Numbered from the stretch's first letter, positions 1 through 6,957 are shown. The stretch is DNA of 9,745 nt from Candidatus Bipolaricaulota bacterium (GCA_020350845.1 CP070725.1:1485848-1495592); one strand, 5' to 3'. Numbers and translations are program-made. The notes: generated by a model not told the origin, from the sequence alone.

Positions 1-1808
1 ATGAACTGGACCGACACGACGCGCGTCTTGAATCCGAACGCGCCCTCGTCGTCCGTCACTCGCAGGGTGACGATCTTCGCGCCTCCGGTGAGATACACGT
101 GCGCGGCCTCGATCCCGGTGGCATCGTAGTCGCCGTCGTTATCGAAGTCCCATTCGTACGCGGCAATGACGCCGTCGGGGTCGCTCGATCCGTCGGAGAG
201 GAAGTTGATGACCTCGTTGATGTTCGCCTCCTCGCCCTCCTGGGGCTCGAAGACGAAGTCCGCCGTGGGCGGCTGGTTGCCGTCGCCGCCGGCGCCCCCG
301 ACCTGGACCGGGACGCCGTGCGTCTCGGCGCCGAACGCGCCGTCGTTGTCCGTGACGAGGAGCGTCACCGGGTAGACGCCGGCCGCCGACCAGCTGTACG
401 TCGCCGCCATCCCGGTGGCGTCGGTCACGCCGTCGTTATCGAAGTCCCACTCGTAGAGAATGATCGTCCCGTCGCTGTCCGTGGACCCGCTGGCGTCAAA
501 CACGACGGTCTCCCCTGTCGCCGGCGTCGGCGGCGTGAAGGTGAAGTCCGCGACCGGGGGACTCGCCTGCACGGGCACGACATGCGTCACGAAGTCGAAC
601 GCCCCGTCGTCGTCGGTGACCTTGAGCGTCACCGGACGGGCGCCCACCACGCCAAACGCGTGGGTCACCGTGGACCCGGTGGCGTCCGTGAGCCCGTCGT
701 TGTCGAAGTCCCACTCGAAGATCACCACGGAGCCGTCGGGGTCGCTCGATCCGCCGGCGCCGAAGGTCACCATCTCGCCGATGTTCGGCTGCGCCGGGGT
801 GAAGTCGAATGCCGCGATCGGCGGCGCGTTGCGCACGGTGATCCAGCGGAACGTCGACACCGTTCCGTCGGCCGAGCTGGTGATCGTGAGGTCGACGCGA
901 TAGGTGCCGGGCGACGCATACGTATGGCGCGGGTTCTGCTCACTGCCGAACGTGCCGTCCCCGAACGCCCAGCTCCACGAGGCGATGTCGCCCGTCGGAT
1001 CGTAAGACTGATCGAGGAACTGGACCTCGTCCTGCGTCGTCGGCGACGCCGGGCTGTAGCTAAACGCCGCGCTCGGCCCGAGCACCGTCACCGTCTGCGA
1101 CGAGGCATCGGTCGCGCCATCGTTGTCCATGACCGTCAGCGTCACGGTAAACGTCCCGCCGTTGGCGTATTGATGGATCGGGTTCTGGTTCGTGCTCACG
1201 CCGCCGTCGCCGAAGGTCCAGTTCCACGCGACGACGATCCCGTCAAGATCCCAAGACGCGTCGGTGAACACGATCGGGTCGCTGATCGTCGGCGAGGGCG
1301 GGCTGAAGGAGAAGTCGGAGATCGGCGGAATCGTCGTCCCGATGGTGAACAGCCCCGGGTCGACGACGACCGGGATGTCGAAGCCGAACTCGTCGCGGAA
1401 CACGGTCCCCGGTCCCGTGAGGATGAGGTTGATGAAGCAGCTCTCCCCCGGACCCCCGACCGCCTCGACGAAGATGCGCAGCACCTCGCCCGCCAGCAGA
1501 CCCGGGTCGCCGACGATCGCGGCCGTGAAGTTGGCCGTTCCCGTCACGTTGTCGATGGTCTTGAAGAAGAAGCCGGAGAACCCGTTGAGTCCCTGGATGT
1601 CCGTGAGATGCACGACCGTCGGATCGTACGTGATCACGCCTTGGATGTCGGTCACCCCCGGTGGGGGTACCGCACTGACCGTCACATCCACCGTCGTCGT
1701 GCCTCCGACCACCGTTGTCGCATCCTCGACATTCACGTTGGCCTGTGCGAAAGCCAACGAGGGAACGGTGAGAAGGCAGATCACCACCAAGCAGAGTCTG
1801 ACTCTCAT
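1..1808 (-). CDS. Exported cohesin-like/multi-PKD surface protein, C-terminus beyond the window
   Basis: The frame is open from an ATG at 1808 to the left edge, giving 602 residues without a stop, so the C-terminus is missing. Residues 1-22 form a Sec signal peptide (MRVR, hydrophobic core, cleavage near AFA/QA). Residues about 26-157 form a cohesin-like beta-sandwich module: DIQG and YDP at 54-63, GLNGF at 73-77, IDN at 85-87, ESC at 122-124, FRD at 137-139. At least five PKD domains follow, at about 163-243, 245-326, 330-413, 417-503 and 513-602. The first two carry the canonical WxFGDG turn (197-202, 280-285); the last three carry EWDFDNDG followed by DATG. PKD domains are extracellular Ig-like spacers or adhesion modules; no catalytic domain is visible. 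The start has a good Shine-Dalgarno, and the signal peptide supports it. The gene follows the PorV-like gene on the same strand after a 209-bp gap, so co-transcription is possible but not shown. Likely cell-surface or secreted; the partner is unknown. Confidence 0.9.
   Translation of the reverse strand, partial: MRVRLCLVVICLLTVPSLAFAQANVNVEDATTVVGGTTTVDVTVSAVPPPGVTDIQGVITYDPTVVHLTDIQGLNGFSGFFFKTIDNVTGTANFTAAIVGDPGLLAGEVLRIFVEAVGGPGESCFINLILTGPGTVFRDEFGFDIPVVVDPGLFTIGTTIPPISDFSFSPPSPTISDPIVFTDASWDLDGIVVAWNWTFGDGGVSTNQNPIHQYANGGTFTVTLTVMDNDGATDASSQTVTVLGPSAAFSYSPASPTTQDEVQFLDQSYDPTGDIASWSWAFGDGTFGSEQNPRHTYASPGTYRVDLTITSSADGTVSTFRWITVRNAPPIAAFDFTPAQPNIGEMVTFGAGGSSDPDGSVVIFEWDFDNDGLTDATGSTVTHAFGVVGARPVTLKVTDDDGAFDFVTHVVPVQASPPVADFTFTPPTPATGETVVFDASGSTDSDGTIILYEWDFDNDGVTDATGMAATYSWSAAGVYPVTLLVTDNDGAFGAETHGVPVQVGGAGGDGNQPPTADFVFEPQEGEEANINEVINFLSDGSSDPDGVIAAYEWDFDNDGDYDATGIEAAHVYLTGGAKIVTLRVTDDEGAFGFKTRVVSVQF
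134..719 (-). repeat. DNA-level repeats inside PKD domains 3-5
   Basis: Three nearly identical 25-bp copies lie at 134-158, 431-455 and 695-719. Their shared core on the plus strand is cgtcgtt(a/g)tcgaagtccca. They encode the EWDFDNDG turn of three consecutive PKD domains. Copy spacing is 297 and 264 bp, which is whole domains of 99 and 88 residues. The retained nucleotide identity suggests fairly recent domain duplication. Confidence 0.8.
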
Positions 1809-1811
1809 CTT

Positions 1812-1819
1812 CTCCTCCC
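1812..1819 (-). promoter_or_regulatory. Shine-Dalgarno site of the PKD protein gene
   Basis: The minus strand reads GGGAGGAG, then AAG, then the ATG at 1808. The spacer is short but the match to the 16S anti-SD is strong. It selects the ATG that starts the signal peptide. Confidence 0.75.
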
Positions 1820-2017
1820 GGATGACACGAACCCCGCGTCAGTCGGTCTCATTACTCGTCAGCGAGTCTACGAACAGGGCACCAGAGAGACCAAAGACAG
1901 ATGTCTCCCACGATTTCGCCGACCATCACCCTCGCATCGGCTGTCTGATGGCAGGTTCGCCGGCCGGAGGCGGCACAACGATCCGACCGTCGCCGCCGGC
2001 GGGGGCGCCCGCGGCCG

Positions 2018-2959
2018 CTAGAAGGCGAACTCCGAGGAGACGACGATCGACTGCCCGAGCGGCCCGTGGAAGATCATCGCGGCATCGATCGACAGATCGG
2101 GGAGGATCGCCATCCCGACTCCGACCGTCGGCGCCCCGTCGCGCAGTCCGAGCCGCAGCGCGAAGCCGAAGAACACGACCTCGACACCGACATGGGCCGA
2201 GTGCAGTTCGGGCTCCGCGGGGTAGAGCGCGATCTCGCCGACGGCGCGTGCGTCCCACTCCGCGAACGCGACCCCGAAGCCGACGTGATGGCCGCAGGGC
2301 ACGGTCTCGGCGATCTCGTTCCGCGTTCCCCGCCAGCGAATCGTCGCCCCACCGACGTCGGAGCTGCGATAGCCGAGGGCGATCGTCCATGCGTCGAGCA
2401 CGGCCGCCCCATGGACGGCGAGATCGAGGCCTGCCCCGCGCGCGCGCGTCTCCGCGAGTCCACGATAGCTGTACAGCTTGAGGCTCGCGCCGACCGCAAG
2501 CGCTTCCAGCCCGTCCCAGGGGATCACCCCGCCGACGCCGTAGCCCGCCGAGACGAGGATCAGGCTCTCCGAGGCATCGAACGTCCCGGACTCCGTGGGG
2601 ATGTTGCGATCGCTGCGGCGGACGACGCTCAGCCCGCCTCCGAGAGGCAGCTCGGTGAGCCGATACGTGGCGCTCACGTACTGAAAGCTGACCCCGGAGC
2701 CGGGATCGAACTTGCTCTCGTACATCCCGCCCAGATGCGCCCCCGTGAGCCACGAGAGCGCCGCCGGGTTGTAGTAGCACGCCGTGCTGTCATCGACGAG
2801 CGCGGTGAAGGCGCCCCCCATCCCGAGCGCTCGCGCGCCGATCCCGTCTCGGGTGAGGATCCCCGCCTGCGTCGACGGAGGTTGCCCTTGCGCCCATCCC
2901 CCGAGCGCGACGCAGAGCGCCGTCCCGAAGCAAATCACCCATGCCACCACTGCTCGCAT
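2018..2959 (-). CDS. PorV/UPF0164-like outer-membrane beta-barrel protein
   Basis: A 313-residue protein. Residues 1-23 form a signal peptide (cleavage near GWA/QG). The mature N-terminus has the hallmark of PorV/PorQ and UPF0164-type barrels: GARALGMGGAF at 41-51, then VDDST and YYNPAAL at 62-68. The rest is alternating polar/hydrophobic beta-strand sequence, and the chain ends in SSEFAF, the terminal Phe expected for BAM-dependent outer-membrane barrels. I chose the ATG at 2959 over an in-frame GTG at 2974 because AAGGGGGA (2964-2971) then sits at ribosome-binding distance; from the GTG it would be coding. In Bacteroidota PorV carries cargo for the type IX secretion system, but this family is also widespread in bacteria without that system, so the role here is unproven. 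It lies downstream of a terminator, so it probably has its own promoter, although none is convincing in 2960-3143. Confidence 0.8.
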   Translation of the reverse strand: MRAVVAWVICFGTALCVALGGWAQGQPPSTQAGILTRDGIGARALGMGGAFTALVDDSTACYYNPAALSWLTGAHLGGMYESKFDPGSGVSFQYVSATYRLTELPLGGGLSVVRRSDRNIPTESGTFDASESLILVSAGYGVGGVIPWDGLEALAVGASLKLYSYRGLAETRARGAGLDLAVHGAAVLDAWTIALGYRSSDVGGATIRWRGTRNEIAETVPCGHHVGFGVAFAEWDARAVGEIALYPAEPELHSAHVGVEVVFFGFALRLGLRDGAPTVGVGMAILPDLSIDAAMIFHGPLGQSIVVSSEFAF

Positions 2960-2963
2960 ACGG

Positions 2964-2971
2964 TCCCCCTT
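2964..2971 (-). promoter_or_regulatory. Shine-Dalgarno site deciding the start of the PorV-like gene
   Basis: AAGGGGGA on the minus strand is followed by four bases and then the ATG at 2959. The alternative GTG at 2974 precedes this motif and would leave it inside the coding sequence, which argues for the ATG. Confidence 0.7.
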
Positions 2972-3143
2972 CACAAGCCACGGCCGTCGTGCGCGCCCCT
3001 ACGGCGACAGATGACGAAGTGCAAACGCCGCCCCGACGGAGCGCCACACGCGACCGAGCGTACCGCACCGGGCGTCAGATCCCACGACGCCGGTCAGCGC
3101 GCGAGGTCCCATTTGGCCGTCCGGCAGCCTCGTTCACCCCGGC

Positions 3144-3176
3144 AAAGAAACGGCCCAGGGCCGTAGCCCTGGGCCG
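3144..3176 (-). terminator. Intrinsic terminator of the 1121-aa protein gene
   Basis: A perfect 11-bp stem (3151-3161 with 3166-3176) closes a four-base loop. Read as minus-strand RNA the loop is UACG closed by C-G, the exceptionally stable UNCG tetraloop. It is followed immediately by UUUCUUU (3144-3150). It begins 24 bases after the stop codon at 3201. The U-rich side faces left, so it terminates leftward transcription only. Confidence 0.93.
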
Positions 3177-3200
3177 CGTTGCCTTCGTCCCTTGCCGGCT

Positions 3201-6200
3201 CTAGCGGTAGACCGCGACCTTGCCGATCCCGGTCACCACCGGCTCGTCCTGGCCGACGAACTTCACCTCGATGCGGTAGTAGTACACGCCGTTGGCGAGC
3301 ACGTCGCCGGCCTCGTTCTCCAAGTGCCAGTCGAGATCGTTCGCACCCCAACCGGAGTCGAACACCTCAACGCCAGAGAAGTTGTAGATCCGGACCCGAA
3401 TCTCGTCCACCGGGAGGGTGCCCTTGACGCTGAACGTCGTCGTATGGACGTCGTCCACCGGATTCGGCGAGCAGCCGAAGCTGAGCACCTGCCCCTGGAC
3501 CGAGGTCCGGTACTCAACCGCGATGTCCCGTCCGCGGACGTCACGAAGGACGTCCACATCAAGCACCGCGAGCGACGCGTCGTCGGCCGTCTCGAACAGG
3601 ATCGCAGCACCCTCTGCGAGGGCCGCGCCGGAGAGCTTCGCCGCGGCGAAGCGCACCTCCCCGGCGGTGTTGTCGATCCAACTGGCGAGCAGTTGGAAGC
3701 CGTTGAGGCCGACGACATCGGTGATCGTCACCTCCGCGGGATCGAAGTACAGCGTCCCTTGAATGTCCGACAGCTCCGCCGTGGAGCCGCTGATGATCAG
3801 CTGCCCCGTGGGGTTGATCTCGAGCTGTGCAGTGCCGAGCGCGCTCGGCCCGAAGGTCGACGCAGCCATCGCGGACAGCGTGCGGAGCCCGATCGAAGCC
3901 TCGGCGATCCAGCGCGCGTCGGTGATGTCGACGATGCCGTCGGGCGGTGCAACATCGGCGCGCTCGAACGCACCGACGGTCCACAGCGGCGGGTTGGGAA
4001 CGGTGAGATCGATGATCTCGATCGCGTGCTCGGCGGCGAGCCGTGCGTCGGTGATGTCCACGAAGCCGTCGCCGTTGGTGTCGCCGTCAAGGCCTGCCGG
4101 TCCGCCACCGCTGAGCGTGATCAGCCCCGGCGTGACGCCGTACGGCAGCGGATCGAGTGCCGCGTCCCGGAAGACATCGGCGAGGGTGAGATCCACCGTG
4201 CAGCTGTCGCCGTCGAAGCCGACGGCATCCACCACGATGCTGATCGCGGGACCGGCTGCGGGATCCTCACCCGGGAGCAAGTTCGCGGCGAAGCGCACGG
4301 CGTCCGTCGTCGGGTTCACCGTAAACGCCGAGACCTCGTACGGGAAGATCCCTACCACGTCGACGACGTCGATCACGGTCGGGTCGGAGAAGGTGACCTC
4401 CCCGACGGGGCCGACCTGGAAGTCGACCATCTCGTCGGTCGTCACCGAAACGATGACCTCGCCCAGATCTCCAGGAGCGATCGTCGGGCTGCCGAATACG
4501 ATCTCGGTCCCGAGCTGCGTCATCGCGCCCCACGGATCGAACAGCACGTGGTTGCTGACGGCATCGCCGAGACCGCCGGGATTCGAGCTGTGGAACGGAC
4601 CGGTGGGGTCACCCCACCAGTTGCCGGTGGCATCGACCCTCGTTCCGAGCGGCAATCCTGGACCGTACACACCGTTGCCGATGTCACGGGCGTCGATCCC
4701 GTAGATCACGTCGTCCACGAAGTCGTTGCCGTGGATCTCATGGGACGGGTTCGTCAGGAGCACCGCGGTCTCATTCTCATGGAACAGGTTCCCGGTGACG
4801 AACGCGTCGGTCAGCAGTCCGGACCCGCGATACGGTCGACGCCCCGGATCGAGCGCCAGGCCGACTTCGTTCTCCAGGAACTCGTTGCCGTGGATGACGA
4901 TGTTCTCGCTGTAGAAGCTATTCGGTGGTCCGTCGAACGGCCACGCCGCAGCAAGGATGCCGAATCCGACCCTGCCGAAACCGAAGTACGCGCCCGGATC
5001 GGGCTCGTCGATGCCGTTTTGCTGGATGGTGTTCCCAAGGATGTGTAGGTTCCGGATCTCGCCGTGGTTGGGCGGTCTCCAAGGAGCCCAGATGAGCACG
5101 CCGTCGTTGTTCTCGTGGACGTAGTTGCTCGCGATCAGGGTGTCGTAGAGCGCGGTCGGAGCGAGGAGGATGCCGACGTCATCACAGAGCGAGACGTCGT
5201 TGTCGGCGATCGTCAGGTCGTAGACCGGGAATGGGTTCGGCGGCCGCTCTCCTGCCCACGGGTAGAAGCCGATCCCGACGCCGGCGACGTCCTCGACCAC
5301 ATTGGCCAGGATCTCCGTCCGGTCAAGCGAGGTGTCGAACAGGATTCCGAACGGGATGGGGTACGGGAACGCGGGGAACGGAGCGGGATACGGATTGAGC
5401 CCGGTGACTTCGCTCACGACGTTGTGCGCCACGAGCGAGTCGTCGCACGAGCCGACGAAGCGGATCCCGAAGGCATCCGTACCGTAGATCTCGTTCCCCG
5501 ATACGACACACCAGTTGCAGCTGTCGAGGAAGCCGATCCCGTAGCCGAGATTCCCCGGCGTCAGCCGCTCGATGTGGTTGTCCAGGATCTGGCTCCCGTC
5601 GGCATTGCCGACGAAGCCCAGCGCGATCTGCGCGTCGACGTAGAAGCGGTTGTTCTCGACGATCGTGTCCGCCGCGTCGTCGGAGAAGACGACGCCGCGA
5701 GACCCCACGGCCGGCTTGAAGTCGTTGTTGCGAAGGATCGTTCCGCCCTGTGCGTCCGGAACGTGGAGCGCGGCATTGGCACCGTCCGTCGAGCGGATCG
5801 TGAAGCCGTCCACGGTAACGTTGTCCGCCTCGACGAGGATCGCCGGCAGCCCGGACTCATCGGGCTCGAGGACGATCCAGGCCGGAACCGCCCCCGACAT
5901 CAGCGTGAGGTTGGCGACATCCAGATTCAACGGCCAATCGTCTTCGAGCTCGTGATCGTAGTCCTCGCGGACCACGATCGTCGGGAAGACGACGCCGGGC
6001 GCCGCATCCAGTGCGCCCAAGGGCCGCGGCAGAGGACCCGTCACACGAGTCTCGAGAACCAGGAACGCGCCCTTGAGGTTCGCGAAGACCGGCTCCCCTT
6101 CATACAGGTCGACGGGACCCGTCACGGCCATCGCTGTCGCCTTGGTCCAGTCATTGGGATTCATCGGATCGATGTACAGCGCAGTGATCGTGTCCCCGGG

Positions 6201-6566
6201 AAGCACCTCGAGGACGCCGTCCGTCGTGTTCGGGGGCCCGTCATTGGGAATCAGCTGGATTCCGACCCCGTTCCCGAATGTCCCCGGACCGGGCACCTCC
6301 CACTCGAAGAGCTGGTAGTCGAGGATGAAGTCCCCGCTCCCGAGAGCGTCCAAGCGCACGAGCATGACGGGGGCGATCGGATCGGGATCGTCCACCAGGA
6401 TGAAGACCCGGTGCTGTGGCTGCACCAGTTCGCCGATACGGTACTCCTCGACCTGCGTCGTGAACGTGGACTCCATGAACCACGTCTGCGACGTCACGCC
6501 CCAGCCCACGGCCGGGACGAGCACCGCGAGGAGCGTCGCGATGGCAGCAATCGTCTTCCCGCGCAT
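3201..6566 (-). CDS. Exported beta-helix protein with two cohesin-like domains, a dockerin and a FlgD/T9SS-like C-terminal domain
   Basis: A 1121-residue protein. Residues 1-23 are a signal peptide (MRGKTIAAIATLLAVLVPAV). Residues 30-210 are an unassigned beta-rich region. About 212-690 is a right-handed parallel beta-helix (NosD/PbH1 type) with coils of about 24 residues, N-rich turns, and the NWWG...GP motif at 649-657 typical of that family. About 692-820 is a cohesin-like domain; 829-894 is a type I dockerin with loop 1 D829/N831/D833/D837/D840 and a looser loop 2, D871 to D883. About 920-1030 is a second cohesin-like domain, and 1032-1121 is a FlgD-Ig/T9SS-like C-terminal domain (SPNP at 1033-1036, NGVYYYRIEV, ending KVAVYR). 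Cys350 and Cys374 are one coil apart and may stack or bond. No catalytic residues can be assigned; the helix may bind or cleave a polysaccharide, or be structural. The start is fixed by a strong Shine-Dalgarno and the signal peptide; the frame stays open upstream to 7220 but there overlaps the lipoprotein gene. Confidence 0.92.
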   Translation of the reverse strand: MRGKTIAAIATLLAVLVPAVGWGVTSQTWFMESTFTTQVEEYRIGELVQPQHRVFILVDDPDPIAPVMLVRLDALGSGDFILDYQLFEWEVPGPGTFGNGVGIQLIPNDGPPNTTDGVLEVLPGDTITALYIDPMNPNDWTKATAMAVTGPVDLYEGEPVFANLKGAFLVLETRVTGPLPRPLGALDAAPGVVFPTIVVREDYDHELEDDWPLNLDVANLTLMSGAVPAWIVLEPDESGLPAILVEADNVTVDGFTIRSTDGANAALHVPDAQGGTILRNNDFKPAVGSRGVVFSDDAADTIVENNRFYVDAQIALGFVGNADGSQILDNHIERLTPGNLGYGIGFLDSCNWCVVSGNEIYGTDAFGIRFVGSCDDSLVAHNVVSEVTGLNPYPAPFPAFPYPIPFGILFDTSLDRTEILANVVEDVAGVGIGFYPWAGERPPNPFPVYDLTIADNDVSLCDDVGILLAPTALYDTLIASNYVHENNDGVLIWAPWRPPNHGEIRNLHILGNTIQQNGIDEPDPGAYFGFGRVGFGILAAAWPFDGPPNSFYSENIVIHGNEFLENEVGLALDPGRRPYRGSGLLTDAFVTGNLFHENETAVLLTNPSHEIHGNDFVDDVIYGIDARDIGNGVYGPGLPLGTRVDATGNWWGDPTGPFHSSNPGGLGDAVSNHVLFDPWGAMTQLGTEIVFGSPTIAPGDLGEVIVSVTTDEMVDFQVGPVGEVTFSDPTVIDVVDVVGIFPYEVSAFTVNPTTDAVRFAANLLPGEDPAAGPAISIVVDAVGFDGDSCTVDLTLADVFRDAALDPLPYGVTPGLITLSGGGPAGLDGDTNGDGFVDITDARLAAEHAIEIIDLTVPNPPLWTVGAFERADVAPPDGIVDITDARWIAEASIGLRTLSAMAASTFGPSALGTAQLEINPTGQLIISGSTAELSDIQGTLYFDPAEVTITDVVGLNGFQLLASWIDNTAGEVRFAAAKLSGAALAEGAAILFETADDASLAVLDVDVLRDVRGRDIAVEYRTSVQGQVLSFGCSPNPVDDVHTTTFSVKGTLPVDEIRVRIYNFSGVEVFDSGWGANDLDWHLENEAGDVLANGVYYYRIEVKFVGQDEPVVTGIGKVAVYR

Positions 6567-6572
6567 CTCCTT

Positions 6573-6579
6573 ACCTCCT
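6573..6579 (-). promoter_or_regulatory. Shine-Dalgarno site of the 1121-aa protein gene
   Basis: AGGAGGT on the minus strand lies six bases before the ATG at 6566, a near-perfect complement to the 16S 3' end. It rules out the long in-frame upstream extension as the translation start. Confidence 0.88.
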
Positions 6580-6731
6580 CCTTCGATCTCGCGTTGCGTT
6601 CGTCGATTCCATTGCCTGACCGGGCCCGCACCGTGCGCCGCCTGCCGATTCGATCGCAGGACGTCGCGCGGACAGCCGTCCCTCGTGGGGGGAATCGCTG
6701 CTCCGTCGTCGCGTGCCCAATGGCCGAGAGG

Positions 6732-6760
6732 AGTATAGGCTCGTTCCCCTATAAGGTCGG
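6732..6760 (-). promoter_or_regulatory. Predicted promoter of the 1121-aa protein gene
   Basis: On the minus strand the -10 is TATACT (6737-6732, five of six to consensus). A 17-bp spacer separates it from a poor -35, CCGACC (6760-6755). Transcription would start near 6725, leaving a leader of about 159 nt. A good -10 with a bad -35 is typical of activator-dependent promoters, and a CRP-like dyad overlaps the -35. Confidence 0.5.
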
Positions 6761-6774
6761 TGATCTGCATCACA
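6759..6774 (-). promoter_or_regulatory. CRP/FNR-family-like operator
   Basis: The minus strand reads TGTGATGCAGATCACC. It has the CRP form TGTGA-N6-TCACA with nine of ten conserved positions, and the inner arms GTGAT/ATCAC are perfectly symmetric. Its centre, 6766.5, is about 41.5 bp upstream of the predicted start near 6725, the standard class II activator position. No regulator gene is in this window. Confidence 0.5.
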
Positions 6775-6920
6775 TTCCCTAGCCGGAGCATCGCGGCCGT
6801 CGGCCGTCGAGGACCGCTGCCTTCGCCGTGACAGAGTCCACTCCCAGGGGCTCCCCGGACACACGTCCAGGAACTGCGCCCGCTGTGCGCGGCGCCCTGC
6901 TTCCTCCGCCCGGGTCGATG

Positions 6921-6929
6921 TGCTATAGT
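6921..6929 (+). promoter_or_regulatory. Extended -10 promoter of the lipoprotein gene
   Basis: TGCTATAGT carries the TGn extension directly before TATAGT (five of six to TATAAT). The -35 position (around 6901-6906, ttcctc) is weak, as extended -10 promoters tolerate. Transcription would start near 6936, giving a leader of about 22 nt. Confidence 0.6.
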
Positions 6930-6945
6930 TCCCCCCGAGGGGGCG

Positions 6946-6952
6946 AAGGAGG
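6946..6952 (+). promoter_or_regulatory. Shine-Dalgarno site of the lipoprotein gene
   Basis: AAGGAGG is followed by five bases and the ATG at 6958. An out-of-frame ATG at 6954 is too close to this motif to be used well. The ATG at 6958 gives the lipoprotein signal peptide. Confidence 0.85.
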
Positions 6953-6957
6953 AATGT

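Larger units (their letters stand above)
6567..6957. other. Divergent intergenic control region, 391 bp
   Basis: This stretch separates the leftward 1121-aa protein gene from the rightward lipoprotein gene. It contains the leftward promoter with a CRP-like dyad, the rightward extended -10 promoter, both ribosome-binding sites, and a predicted leftward leader of about 159 nt. That leader contains a possible 13-codon ORF (6571-6612, minus). I recognise no riboswitch or tRNA. The stretch 6780-6900 shows nothing I can name. Confidence 0.8.

Noticed and set aside
1865..1894. Possible promoter of the PKD gene (minus: TTGGTC, 18-bp spacer, TAGACT)
   Set aside because: Both boxes match poorly, and the gene may be transcribed from the PorV-like gene upstream.
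1958..2005. GC-rich imperfect dyad just after the PorV-like gene
   Set aside because: The stem is interrupted, the loop is long and no U-tract follows, so it does not qualify as an intrinsic terminator.
99..2021. 640-codon plus-strand open frame opposite the PKD protein gene
   Set aside because: The product is an Arg/Asp/Val-rich low-complexity string with no domain, typical of the antisense frame of G/C-ending codons. The minus strand encodes a signal peptide and clear PKD domains.
3192..6782. Two long plus-strand open frames (3192-5048 and 5064-6782) opposite the beta-helix gene
   Set aside because: Both are Arg/Asp/Val-rich antisense shadows without motifs or ribosome sites. The minus frame has domains, Shine-Dalgarno and terminator.
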